64,000 nt of DNA from SIAJ01 sp963773845 (GTDB lineage Bacteria; Planctomycetota; Planctomycetia; Gemmatales; Gemmataceae): positions 124,001-188,000 of the forward strand of contig CAVZCU010000015.1 in assembly GCA_963773845.1 (NCBI GenBank), written 5' to 3'. The notes beneath the pieces are model-generated. The model was not told where the DNA came from. It saw only the letters and a list, made by a program, of their open reading frames with translations, and made no database searches. Positions 18,626-27,611 of the stretch are shown one piece after another. The position numbers and the translations under genes are program-made. The stretch's first letter is position 1. Every line of letters begins with the position of its first letter.

Positions 18626-21407
18626 TCACACCCTCCACGGCGCCGGGCGATCCGGATCGATTCCCAGATCCTTGATCGCCTGTGTCACGATGGAGCGGTC
18701 GACCTGGCCGCGTTCCGCGAGAGCAAACAGGGCCGCAATCGTCACGTGTTCGGCGTCGACTTCGAAGAATCGTCGGAGATTGGCGCACGTTTCCGAGCGG
18801 CCAAAGCCATCCGTTCCGAGCGCGAGCATTCGGCCCGGCAAGAATCGCGCGACGGACTCGGGCACTGCACGCATGTAATCGCTGGAGGCGATCACCGGGA
18901 TGCTGGAATCGCCGCCGAGCACTTGTTCCACGTATGGGACCCGCCGTGGCTGCTCCGGATGCAATCGGTTTAGTCGTTCGCACTCGAGCGCATCGAGGCG
19001 AAGTTGTTGATAACTTGTGGCGCTATACACGGTGCTCGCGATTTGATACTTCGTCGCCAGGATCTCCTGGGCGCGCAACACTTCGCGCATGATGACACCG
19101 CTGCCGAGCAATTGGATTTTGCTATTCGCGCGTTCTGGGTTCGTGCTCTTATAAGCATACAAGCCCTTGAGAATCCCGTCGCGCACATCCCGGGGCATGG
19201 CGGGCATGTCGTAACTCTCGTTGTAAATCGTGAGGTAGTAGAAGATGTCCTCCCCCTTCACGAACATCCGAGTGATCCCCTCCTCAACGATCGTCGCGAC
19301 CTCGTAGCCCCAGGCGGGATCATAGGCTCGGCACGTGGGAACCGTCATCGCAACGAGATGACTGTGTCCATCTTCGTGCTGCAAGCCTTCGCCGTTGAGT
19401 GTAGTTCGACCAGCCGTGGCGCCCATCAGGAAGCCACGGCATCGACTGTCGGCCGACGCCCAGATCAGGTCCCCGACCCGCTGGAACCCGAACATGGAAT
19501 AGAAGACGTAAAAAGGGATCGTGTTTACCCCGAATGTGCTATAGGCAGTGCCCGACGCGATAAACGTGGCCATGCTGCCCGCTTCGTTGATTCCCTCCTG
19601 GAAGATTTGTCCATCGGGCTTTTCCTTGTATTCGGTGAGTGTTCCCTGATCGACGGGCACGTAGCGCTGACCCGCGGGGGAATAAAGGCCGAACTGGTTG
19701 TAGAGTGGCGGCAGACCAAACGTTTGACCTTCATCCGGGACGATGGGCACAATCAGCCGGCCGACGTTCTTATCGCGCATTAACACTTGCATGAGACTCA
19801 CCCATGCCAGCGTCGTCGACTGCCCCTTGCCGGCCGGCGTTCCTTGGAGCGATCGGGAGAAACTGTCAGGCGAGGGCGGCTGGCATGGAGTGAATACCGT
19901 GTTTCGGGCCGGTTGGTATCCGCCGAGTGCTCGGCGGCGCTCATGCAAGATCGCGCATCTCCGGCGACTCGTCGGCCGGACGGAAGAATTTGTACTTCTT
20001 CAACTCGGCATCGGAGAGCGGCAGCTCAAATCGGTCGCGAAACGTCCGCAGGCCTTTCAACTCTTGCGCCAGTTTCAGCTCGAACGCTTCGGCTTCGACG
20101 ATGACGCGCTCCTGCGCGGTGAGGGCAACTTCGAGCTTCTTTTCCTGGTGCGCCGTGTTGCTGGCTTCGGCCGAAGTGCCGTAACCTTTGACGGTTTTCA
20201 CCAGCACGACGCTCGGAGCACCCCGGTGGTTCAACGCGGCCCGATAAGCATTGAACACTTTGATCGGATCGTGGCCGCCGCGCCGCAAGCCCGCAAGCTG
20301 CTCATCGGTCTTGTCGGCGACGAGTGCCTTCAGTGCCGGTGAATTGAAAAACTTCTCGCGGACCAATTCCGGCTTGCCTTTCTTGGCGGCGTAGGCGTAC
20401 TCTTGATATTCCCCGTCCGGAACTTCCATCATTCGACGCATCAGGATGCCAGACGTATCGCGGGCCAGTAGTTCGTCCCAGTCGCTGCCCCAAATGCACT
20501 TAACGACGTTCCAGCCTGCCCCACGGAACGTTCCTTCGAGTTCCTGAATGATCTTGCCATTGCCGCGAACCGGGCCGTCGAGTCGCTGCAAGTTGCAATT
20601 GACCACGAATATCAGGTTGTCGAGGCGTTCGCGGGCGGCGGTGCCGATGCAACCGAGTGTTTCCGGCTCATCGCATTCACCATCGCCGATAAAGGCCCAA
20701 ACGTGCGTCCCGCGCGTATCCGCCATTCCACGTGCTTCGAGGTAGCGGGCATAACGGGCCTGATAGATCGCCATGATCGGCCCAAGACCCATGCTCACGG
20801 TGGGGAATTGCCAGAAGCCTGGCATCAGCCAGGGATGCGGATAGCTCGACAACCCTCCGCCCGGCTGCAATTCTTGTCGGAAGTTTTTTAGCTGCTGCTC
20901 ATCGAGCCGGCCTTCCAAGTATGCTCGGGAATAGGGTCCGGGCGAGGCATGTCCCTGAAAGTAGATGATGTCGCCGTGATCGTGCGGCGTCCGACCGCGA
21001 AAGAAGTGATTGAAGCCGACTTCGTAAAGAGTCGCCGCGGAAGCGTAGGTTGCGATGTGCCCGCCAACGTTGGTGGTCTTGTTCGCACGAGCGACCATGG
21101 CCATCGCGTTCCAGCGAATGGCACTCTTGATCTTGCGCTCGAGTTCGCGGTCACCCGGGTAAGGGACTTCTTCCTCTTTGGGGACCGTATTGACGTACGG
21201 CGTATGAATGCTGGAAGGCCCCTCAATGCCAACTGCTCGGGCCCGCTGTTGAATCGCCTCGAGGAGGAACCGCGCTCGCTCGGGACCTTGAATTCGCAAG
21301 ACGGCATCGAGCGACTCGACCCATTCGGTCGTCTCTTGGGGATCGATATCAATCAGGTCGCTCGATAAGGCGGAAGGGGCAGCCGACTCGGTCGTTCGAA
21401 CAATCAT
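18626..21407 (-). CDS. aceE: Pyruvate dehydrogenase E1 component, homodimeric AceE type (frameshifted)
   Basis: Thiamine-diphosphate enzyme that decarboxylates pyruvate and acetylates E2. The 5' part (21407 to about 19950) includes the ThDP segment GDGECDEPETLG and ends RPADESPEMRDL. The 3' part continues HERRRALGGYQPAR and includes YSMFGFQRVGDLIWA, TLNGEGLQHEDGHSH and GTDGFGRSE. Removing one T from GATCTTGCAT near 19948 joins the two as MRDLHERRRALGG, which matches AceE across the junction, so this is one gene of about 926 residues. ATG 21407 begins the family-like N-terminus; 21449 is an upstream extension. First gene of the pdh cluster, divergent from the exported protein at 21651. Confidence 0.95.
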
Positions 21408-21650
21408 CGATGGTGATTCCAGGTGGGGCGGATGCCAGCTCCGTTCCACAGTACGAGCAAACTATACGCGAGCGGGATGAGTAGGCCGGCCGGGAGAGGG
21501 GCACGGACCATGGGGGTATCGGGGAATCCGCCTGATTTCCATCTCGGGACGCCGTTAGAATAGCGACGCGTAAACGTCGCGTCCATGAGGCCTGCACTCC
21601 ACGCTGAATCCGCATCCGAATTGTTTGGCACATTTCATACCATTTTTAAC

Positions 21651-22646
21651 ATGCGCACGATCCTCCTGCTCATCGCAGTGGCGACGCCGGTCTGGGCAGC
21701 TAACACGACTCCCCCCGCCGCGCAAACTGTCAGTATTGCCGGCACGCTCACTCCGGCCGCCATTGCCAAGGACATCAAGGAGCAAACCGGCAATGAAATC
21801 GACGTATCGAATGTCGATTCGAAGCCGATCGCCGTCAAGTTTGAGAAACTGGAATTCTGGAATGCCGTGGACCAAGTTGCCCAGCGTAGCGGTAGCCGCA
21901 TTGTCGTGTCGGGCGGTCGGATCGTGCTGAAACAGGGCAAGTCGCATTCACCCTCGTTCGTCCGTGGAGCGTTTCTCTTCACGGTCCGCGGAATCGATAT
22001 TCATGGTGACGCGGAATCCGGAAGGGCTGGCTATATTGTTATCCTCGACGTTGCCTGGGAGCCGTGGCTCAATGCCTATCGCATTGACACCGTGCCCAAG
22101 ATCGAATCGGCAACCGATGATCGAGGCAAATCGATAACGGCCTCGGTCGGCGGGTCGCGAACCTTCACTTCGGGAAACACGGCCGAACTGTCCATACGTC
22201 TGCAGGGCGTCACGCGAGCGTCGAAAACGCTGGCGATTGCGGGCTCCGTTATGATCACAATCGCCGACAAACTGTTGACGTTTACATTCGACGCGGACTC
22301 CGGCAAAGCAATTAGCGACCAGCCCCAAGAGGGGGTCTCCGTGAGTCTCGCGAAACATGGTGTTGAAGGGAAGGACTGGATTGCGGTGGCGAAACTTCGC
22401 TACCCAAAGAGCGATGTCGTGTGGGAAAGCTACGAGTACGCGGTCTATCGCAATAACACGATGCGATTGCTGCCTCCTCGGGGACAACCCATCGCCGCCG
22501 ATCGCGTCGAAGCGGCCGAGTTGCGCTACGAGTTTAAGGGCCGGGGCAAACAAGTAGGTCCCGGCTGGAAGCTTGATTATCGAACGCCCGGTCCCATGCG
22601 GGAAATCATCGTTCCATTCACATTGAAAGACATTCGCTTACCGTGA
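21651..22646 (+). CDS. Exported protein with an N-terminal STN/secretin-like domain, unknown function
   Basis: 331 residues from ATG 21651, which starts a clear signal peptide (MRTILLLIAVATPVWA). Residues 30-105 (SIAGTLTPAAIAKDIKEQTG, then VSNVDSKPIAVKFEKLEFWN and GGRIVLKQG) have the spacing of the small STN-type domain found in secretins and TonB systems. The remainder is beta-rich and not recognised. The stop codon overlaps a GTG that could start the next gene, so the two are probably translated together. No transmembrane anchor. The function is unknown. Confidence 0.7.
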   Translation: MRTILLLIAVATPVWAANTTPPAAQTVSIAGTLTPAAIAKDIKEQTGNEIDVSNVDSKPIAVKFEKLEFWNAVDQVAQRSGSRIVVSGGRIVLKQGKSHSPSFVRGAFLFTVRGIDIHGDAESGRAGYIVILDVAWEPWLNAYRIDTVPKIESATDDRGKSITASVGGSRTFTSGNTAELSIRLQGVTRASKTLAIAGSVMITIADKLLTFTFDADSGKAISDQPQEGVSVSLAKHGVEGKDWIAVAKLRYPKSDVVWESYEYAVYRNNTMRLLPPRGQPIAADRVEAAELRYEFKGRGKQVGPGWKLDYRTPGPMREIIVPFTLKDIRLP

Positions 22647-22654
22647 GGTTTCGC

Positions 22655-23077
22655 ATGTGCCGAATCGCAATCGTCGCCTTGCTGGTTAGCTTATCGGTAG
22701 CCCAGGCCGACGATGCGGGGGATATTCGCACAGTATTGGACGATCAAGTTGCCGCCTGGAACAAGGGCGACCTCCGCGGATTCATGAAGGGTTACTGGAA
22801 GTCGAAAGAGTTGACCTTTGTCTCCGGAAAAGATGCGACCCGCGGTTGGGACGAGACGCTTGCCCGCTACCAGAAGCGCTATCAGGCGGAAGGCAAAGAG
22901 ATGGGCAAACTTCGGTTCAGCGAAGTCGACGTGCGAATTCTGGCCCCTGGGGTCGCCCTCGTCACGGGTAAATGGGAATTGCAGCTTTCCAAGGAGAAAG
23001 TCGGCGGCCGTTACTCCTTAATCCTCAAGAAGTTGGATGAAGGTTGGCGGATCATTCACGACCACACGTCGGGATGA
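22655..23077 (+). CDS. Exported SnoaL/DUF4440-like NTF2-fold protein
   Basis: 140 residues from ATG 22655; GTG 22643, overlapping the previous stop, is an alternative start. The signal peptide (IAIVALLVSLSVAQA) is followed by an NTF2-like domain: IRTVLDDQVAAWNKGDLRGF, GFMKGYWKSKELTFVSG, and the closing strand LILKKLDEGWRIIHDHTS. This pattern is typical of DUF4440 proteins, a fold used for small-ligand binding or catalysis without one conserved chemistry. It forms a two-gene unit with the preceding exported protein and ends 76 bp before the initiator tRNA. Confidence 0.8.
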   Translation: MCRIAIVALLVSLSVAQADDAGDIRTVLDDQVAAWNKGDLRGFMKGYWKSKELTFVSGKDATRGWDETLARYQKRYQAEGKEMGKLRFSEVDVRILAPGVALVTGKWELQLSKEKVGGRYSLILKKLDEGWRIIHDHTSG

Positions 23078-23110
23078 GCAAAGAGATGCAAGAAAAAGCC
23101 GCGGACAGTC

Positions 23111-23139
23111 CTGACAAATGGGAAATGTAAGTATATAGT
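23111..23139 (+). promoter_or_regulatory. Sigma70-type promoter of the initiator tRNA
   Basis: A -35 box CTGACA (23111-23116), a 17-nt spacer and a -10 box TATAGT (23134-23139) stand 14 nt before the mature tRNA end at 23154. Both boxes are one change away from consensus, the clearest housekeeping promoter in the window. Confidence 0.75.
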
Positions 23140-23153
23140 AGGGAAACACTGAT

Positions 23154-23228
23154 CGCGGCGTGGAGCAGTCCGGTTAGCTCGCCAGGCTCATAACCTGGAG
23201 GTCGTAGGTTCAAATCCTACCGCCGCAA
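23154..23228 (+). tRNA. Initiator tRNA-fMet (CAT)
   Basis: The cloverleaf folds fully: acceptor CGCGGCG with CGCCGCA (first pair C:A mismatched, the hallmark of bacterial initiators), D arm GAGC/GCTC with the initiator A11:U24 pair, anticodon loop CTCATAA, and T arm GTAGG-TTCAAAT-CCTAC. CCA is not encoded. The anticodon stem is CCAGG/CCTGG, so only two of the three consecutive G:C pairs expected of initiators are present (position 29:41 is A:U). Confidence 0.95.
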
Positions 23229-23340
23229 CTAGCGATTAAGTGATTCGCCGAAACAACTTAGGTTTACCCGCCGGCGGTCGGCGGGGCGGCTCGAAAACCC
23301 GGATTATGCGGTAGTCTACGGCATAACCCCTGGGGAAATC

Positions 23341-23584
23341 GTGCCGCGTCCCGCCTCCCAAATTCCGCAGTTCCGCCACCACACTCCCACCAACCAAGCC
23401 GTCTGCACCGTCCGCTTGTCCAACGGCCAGCGGAAGGACATCTATCTAATTAGGCCTCTGGAATTCCGTCGCGTCCAAGACGGAATACGCGCGCATCGTT
23501 GCCCTGGTGGCGGCCAAGGGCGGGGTTTACCCGTCCGCGGTCAATAACCTGTCAGTCAACGAAGCCCTGGTCCAGTACATCCGC
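23341..23584 (+). pseudogene. Remnant of a planctomycete tyrosine integrase-like protein, N-terminus only
   Basis: Starts with GTG as MPRPASQIPQFRHH and continues VCTVRLSNGQRKDIYL; then, in the next frame, LWNSVASKTEYARIV and NNLSVNEALVQYI. This series (MxRPAS opening, nucleotide-like RKDIYL, W-x-S-K-x-EY-x-R, then LxVNE) is how many Gemmata-type integrase-like proteins begin, before the catalytic domain. The catalytic part is absent: the sequence runs directly into a GAF fragment on the other strand at about 23583. There is a frameshift near 23445. Its position about 110 bp after a tRNA gene fits an old tRNA-targeted integration. Confidence 0.6.
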
Positions 23585-23927
23585 GCCCCTCATGGACAAG
23601 GGGCACAACGATCATCGACCGCAATCCGACCCAACTGCACGCGGCCTTGTCCACCTGGTTGTCCTTATCGGAGTCGTCGCACCGGAGCACTTCCCCCGTC
23701 CGGACGCACCAACTAGACAGACTGGCTTGATTCCGCAAGCGCACGCCGAGTGATTTGGCCGCAATCCCGGTCGCCGCTTGGTACGCCATCTCATCACCTT
23801 CGAGCCATGCGACAGCCGCCCTGGCGGCGTCGGTCAAAAACTCAGCCTGAAGTGCAATCGACTCCATCGCCGTCGCGGGGTCGGCCGCCGCCGCTTCGAG
23901 TTCGTGGCGGCCCCCGCTTTGGTCCAC
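23583..23927 (-). pseudogene. GAF-domain protein fragment
   Basis: About 115 codons with the signature of a GAF sensor domain: FLTDAARAAVAWLEGDEM, YQAATGIAAKSLGVRLRN, SLSSWCVRTGEVLRCDDS and LRSMIVVPLVHEGR. It stops abruptly where GAF domains should continue, exactly at the junction with the integrase remnant. An in-frame TAG precedes GTG 23927 and upstream codons read LLSDLTEASAKA, so the original gene probably extended 5' and is now interrupted both by this stop and by the insertion sequence at 23967. Confidence 0.6.
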
Positions 23928-23966
23928 CTATGCTTTAGCGGAAGCTTCGGTCAGGTCAGAGAGCAA

Positions 23967-23994
23967 TAAGGCAGCGGCGTGGAAATGATCTACC
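23967..23994 (+). repeat. Left terminal inverted repeat of the IS
   Basis: TAAGGCAGC-GGCGTGG-AAATGATCTACC. It aligns with the reverse complement of the right end, allowing a 2-nt gap and a few mismatches. Confidence 0.75.
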
Positions 23995-24046
23995 ATCATT
24001 CCGCCCAATAGTGTATGAGTAGGCCTGTCTCAAGGAGGAGACGGCC

Positions 24047-25260
24047 ATGTCACCGCTCACGGAAGATGTCATTCAGACCATCCAGTCAGCCACTAAGCTT
24101 CTTACCGGCTATCGGCGCCGACAGTTCCAAGCCGAGACCGCCATCAAATACTGCAACGGTTCCGCCCGTGAGGCGGAGACGACCTTCGGTTGGGGACGTG
24201 CAGCGGTGATCACGGGGCTCGGCGAACTCCGTACCGGCATCCGTTGCCTGGACGCCTGTCACCTCCGCGGACGCAAAAAGACCGAAGAACTCTGCCCGAA
24301 ACTCGAGGAGCATGTCCATCGTTTGGTCGACCCCCATGCGCAGGCCGACCCCAAGTTTCAGACCACCCTGGCGTTCACCCGGATCACCGCCAAGGCTGTT
24401 CGCGAGGCCCTGAAAGCCGAGCCCGAGTTGAAGGGCTTCGTACCCTGCCGGCAGACGGTGGGCTGTCTGCTCAACCGCCTGGGCTACCGGCTCCGCCGGG
24501 TCCTCAAAGCCCGTCCCGAAAAAAAATTCCCGAAACCGACGCGATCTTCGCGAACGTCCAAGCCGCCCGCATTCGGACGGCGAGCGAAGCGGACACGCTG
24601 AGAATCTCCCTCGACACCAAAGCGAAAGTCAAGATCGGCGAATTCTCCCGCGGCGGTCAGGCACGCGGCATCGAACCCGTCAGGGCCGTCGATCACGACA
24701 TGTCTCCCGACGCCGTGCTGGTCCCGTTCGGCGTGCTGGAGTTGAATCGCGGCAACGTGACGATCCAGCAACCGTGGTTCCTGTTCGGCCATTCGAAAGA
24801 AACCAGCGACTTCATCGCCGATGGTCTCGATCAATGGTGGAACGAGCGGAAGACGGTTCATCTGGGCGTCCAGCGACTGCACATCGAACTCGATAATGGT
24901 CCCGAGATTGCCAGTTGCCGCACGCAGTTCATGAAACGCCTCGTGGAGTTCGTCGATCGCCACCGGATCGAAGTCGAACTGGTGTACCTGCCGCCGTACC
25001 ACAGCAAGTACAATCCCATCGAGCGTTGCTGGGGCATCTTGGAGCAGCACTGGAACGGCACGCTCCTGCATTCGATCGAGCAAGCCTTGCGCTGGGCGGG
25101 CACGATGACATGGCGGACGATTCACCCGTTGATCCGCGCGGTCACCACGACTTACGAACGCGGTGTCCGGCTAACCCAAACCGCATTTGCCCCCATCGCG
25201 AGCCGCTTGATCCGTTCCCAGACCTTGCCCAAATGGAGCCTCATCATTGAGCCCCAGTGA
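24047..25260 (+). CDS. ISAzo13-like DDE transposase, two frames joined at an A8 slippery run
   Basis: The first frame (24047 to about 24520) holds the N-terminal DNA-binding part (AIKYCNGSAREAETTFGWG; then HVHRLVDPHAQADPKFQTTL and VGCLLNRLGYRLRRV). The second frame carries the catalytic DDE part: ISLDTKAKVKIGEFSRGG with the first Asp, HIELDNGPEIASCRTQF with the second, and YLPPYHSKYNPIERCWGILE with the Glu. The change of frame is -1 at A AAA AAA (A8 at 24519-24526), and the join reads RPEKK-IPETDAIFAN as in full-length relatives. This is either programmed -1 frameshifting or an A-run indel. A strong Shine-Dalgarno (AAGGAGGAGA) precedes ATG 24047. Confidence 0.85.
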
Positions 25261-25262
25261 CC

Positions 25263-25288
25263 GGTAGATTTATTTCGCGGCTGCCTAA
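25263..25288 (-). repeat. Right terminal inverted repeat of the IS
   Basis: Read on the minus strand: TTAGGCAGC-CGCG-AAATAAATCTACC. The transposase stop codon lies 2 nt inside it. Confidence 0.75.
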
Positions 25289-25315
25289 GAGCAACTTCCA
25301 TAAGGCTGGTCCAAA

Positions 25316-25561
25316 TTGGACCTGACGGCCGCGCAGAAACAAAAGTTGTTCGAGCTTCAAAAAGACCATAAGACTGCGGTCGATAAGCTGCCTGCGCCGC
25401 CGCCCGTCCGGCACCCCGAGTCGCTGCCGCCGGTGTCGATTCGTTTCATGGAGCGTGAGGACCTCGGCGTCGTTGTGGCGTGCGAGCGTGCTTCGCACGA
25501 GGACTTCGGGGTCGTGCCGTTAGCGTATAATGAACGTAGCATCACACTCCACTTCTCTTGA
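25316..25561 (+). CDS. Small hypothetical protein
   Basis: 81 codons from TTG 25316, just after the insertion sequence. The start looks like a helix (LTAAQKQKLFELQKDHKTAV), followed by a Pro-rich hinge and a beta-like end (RFMEREDLGVVVACERA). No family is recognised. It overlaps the possible start of the next gene, which supports translation, but it sits in decayed sequence and may be the tail of a larger gene cut by the insertion. Confidence 0.35.
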   Translation: MDLTAAQKQKLFELQKDHKTAVDKLPAPPPVRHPESLPPVSIRFMEREDLGVVVACERASHEDFGVVPLAYNERSITLHFS

Positions 25562-25572
25562 ACGGTGACACG

Positions 25573-25782
25573 ATGCCTGACCTCTATGTCGATATTCCGT
25601 GCTCGTCCTGCGCGATGCCGCACACCCTCTTCAACACAAGCCGCGAACGTCATCCAATTGGGTCGCGATATACATTTATCTGTCCGACAACCCAAAAACC
25701 GACCACTTTCCGGTCGATGAAGGCCGAACCGGTCATCCTCTGTCCGGCTGGCGCCATCGAGCTTTTGTGGGTAGCGGAGTAA
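25573..25782 (+). CDS. Small Cys-rich (zinc-ribbon-like) protein
   Basis: 69 residues from ATG 25573. Opens MPDLYVDIPCSSCAMPHTLF, with a CxxC pair, then FICPTT and VILCPAGAIELLW supply two further cysteines spaced as in small zinc ribbons. No signal peptide. It directly follows the preceding small frame. Similar small ribbon proteins accompany many planctomycete genes of unknown role. The function is unknown. Confidence 0.5.
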   Translation: MPDLYVDIPCSSCAMPHTLFNTSRERHPIGSRYTFICPTTQKPTTFRSMKAEPVILCPAGAIELLWVAE

Positions 25783-26113
25783 CGGCACGACCAACCCCTC
25801 ACTCTCTCAGGTCTTTTCCATCGATCAAGAGCCTCGCGGTACGCCTTCGTCAGGTCCTCTGGTCAGCATGACAAGCTGATATGCAGTACGTGGCGATGGA
25901 CCCGGCGGCGACCGGAACAAGGCAAGCGGTGACGATTGGGGGATGGATGGCCGGAGGCGATATTTGACCTTATTACGCTGCAACCAGTGGAAGGATGTGT
26001 TTGTTTCTGGACGGAAACGAATGGGATCCCCCCTGGCCACGAGTTTTCGCCGTGAATGGCAATTCGACGAGAAACGTAAGCAGGGAAGTGGGTCGTATAT
26101 GGCGTCGTTCGGC
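25783..26113. other. Non-coding stretch in the accessory region
   Basis: About 330 bp. I see no protein family, tRNA or strong hairpin here; short frames on both strands look random. Confidence 0.5.
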
Positions 26114-26287
26114 CTATCGCTCGGATGTATCGTCTGCGCGAGCGCGGGGCTCATCTTTTCGCTTGCGCTTTAATACGCCAGACTTGACGGCATCGACCTC
26201 TTCCTGAAGCCGACGGACGTGTTCTTCTTCGCGTTCGTCGGGCGACATTTCGGTGTGGGTTTTAGGATTCTTCTTGGATGTAGACAT
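26114..26287 (-). CDS. 57-residue highly charged small protein
   Basis: Starts MSTSKKNPKTHTEMSPDE and continues REEEHVRRLQEEVDAVKSG, ending in a Lys/Arg-rich tail (VLKRKRKDEPRARADDTSER). The ATG at 26287 has a good Shine-Dalgarno, GAGG, seven bases upstream (CTGAGGTAAGTC), which is the main reason to believe it. The middle is a likely amphipathic helix or short coiled coil. No family is recognised. Most of the protein is Glu, Lys and Arg, which suggests a soluble nucleic acid- or protein-binding peptide. Confidence 0.55.
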   Translation of the reverse strand: MSTSKKNPKTHTEMSPDEREEEHVRRLQEEVDAVKSGVLKRKRKDEPRARADDTSER

Positions 26288-26545
26288 GACTTACCTCAGT
26301 ACGCATTCACAGGCGAGAAGTAGCACGAGGGATTGCAAGTTCATTTTCCTCTAACACCGATTCGAAGTCAAGGTTTCGGCCGACATACGCTCATACGGCG
26401 AACCCGAACCATTGAGGATGGCCCTCGCTCATATCAGGCCAATCGGGCATACTGCGGGAATGAACGAGCACGATGCCTGTGACGACCAGCCGTGGGCCGG
26501 CTAGTAATCGAGGGGCCCGTCCGCACCACCGCCCGGACTTTAGCC

Positions 26546-27001
26546 ATGTACCCGTCGCTGCTGTTCGTTCTGTCCGTCGCCGTCGCGGCCCCGGCCTCCA
26601 AGGATAAGCCGAAGGAGCCGCCATCGATCGTAGGCGAGTGGGTGGTTGAGAAGGCATTAGTTGGGGGAAAGGACAACGTCATCGCGACCAAGGGCGACGC
26701 GGTGAAAGTCACGTTCTCGTTCACCAAGGAAGGGCAGGTGCTGGTGACCGAGGGGAGTAAGAAACCCGACCCGGCGGACTACAAGGTCAACGCCAAGAAG
26801 TCGCCCGCGGAAATCGACGTCACCCCACCGGCCGGAAAAGCGGTCGCAGGGCCGGGCGTGATGCTGAGCATTTACAAGTTTGACGGGGATACCCTGACAA
26901 TCTGCATCAGTCGTGGCGGGAAGCGGCCGACCAAGTTCGAGTCACCAGAAGGATCGAACGCGATGCTCTTGACCTTGAAGCGGGCGAAGAAGAAGGATTG
27001 A
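26546..27001 (+). CDS. Exported TIGR03067-like planctomycete protein
   Basis: 151 residues from ATG 26546, giving a signal peptide (MYPSLLFVLSVAVAAPA). The body fits the TIGR03067 family: IVGEWVVEKALVGGKD, then VTFSFTKEGQVLVTEG, a short linker ending AEIDVTPPAGKA, and DGDTLTICISRGGKRPTKF near the end. Members are widespread exported single-domain proteins in Planctomycetes and a few relatives, with no known activity. The upstream extension to 26492 lacks a signal-like start. It stands alone in the accessory region. Confidence 0.8.
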   Translation: MYPSLLFVLSVAVAAPASKDKPKEPPSIVGEWVVEKALVGGKDNVIATKGDAVKVTFSFTKEGQVLVTEGSKKPDPADYKVNAKKSPAEIDVTPPAGKAVAGPGVMLSIYKFDGDTLTICISRGGKRPTKFESPEGSNAMLLTLKRAKKKD

Positions 27002-27104
27002 TGGGCCGGATTCTTGAGAACCGAGGCCCGCGAGTTGGCGCTGAAGAAGTCGTGGGACTGGCTCGACATGCAGCCTCGAGCTCCGCCCAGACCAAGGAAG
27101 TGAC

Positions 27105-27236
27105 TTAATTTCGCGCCAAGCAATCTTGTCCCTCAAAGCTCGGCTTGTTCGGCGCCGGGTTGACCTGCACCGCTTCCATCTCGCCGGCCGGGAAGCACTT
27201 GAGCATCGGCAAGAGAATTGCCGGCTCGTAGACCCT
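27105..27236 (-). pseudogene. Fragment of a SRAP/YedK gene, C-terminal end only
   Basis: Reads LLPMLKCFPAGEMEAVQVNP then APNKPSFEGQDCL, corresponding to the last ~40 residues of SRAP proteins (compare LLPILRPYPAGETEGVQVNS at the second copy and LLQPYPSDEMEAIAVSTVVN in the intact gene). Nothing SRAP-like precedes it, so the catalytic Cys, Asn and Glu are missing. It is a decayed piece, closer to the copy at 31945 than to the intact one. Confidence 0.6.
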
Positions 27237-27611
27237 CGACTGCACGAAACTGGAACAGTCTGTACACCAAGTCGCCCTGTGCACTTTCGGCATGGCTGTG
27301 TCATTCTTGGGTCACTCTTACTCCAGCCGCCCGGCCGGGACGATGTGGCATCTTCGCCCAGCTCTCCCAAACTCGCTGGAGAGTCGATCGCGGCGGCATT
27401 GTTTGCCCGAATGACCGACGACCGCTATTTGGCATCGCGATTGCCAATGCCCATTCCCCACTTAGCGAGCGAAGCGGTTCCACGGAGCGGACCCGCAATT
27501 CTTAACACGGGAGCCGACAACCCGCTCTAGGCGATTCGCTCAAGATTCTAGCCCTACCACAGTTGGGGCGGCCTGGCTTCTCCGCGCTGGGCCCTTCGCG
27601 GGAGCATTGCT
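27237..27611. other. Non-coding stretch before the NHL-repeat gene
   Basis: About 375 bp with several short overlapping frames and no recognisable protein. It must contain the promoter of the gene at 27612, but no clear -35/-10 pair stands out. Confidence 0.5.

Larger units (their letters stand above)
23967..25288 (+). mobile_element. Complete ISAzo13-like insertion sequence (1322 bp)
   Basis: The element is bounded by related ends (left starts TAAGGCAGC, right ends GCTGCCTAA) and flanked by the identical hexamer GAGCAA at 23961-23966 and 25289-25294, read as the target-site duplication. It contains one transposase locus that fills the interior. The perfect hexamer and nearly perfect ends suggest a recent insertion compared with the decayed sequences around it. 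Confidence 0.8.

Noticed and set aside
19941..19960. Programmed frameshift in aceE
   Set aside because: No slippery heptamer at the break, and the same kind of single-base break occurs in many genes here; an indel is simpler.
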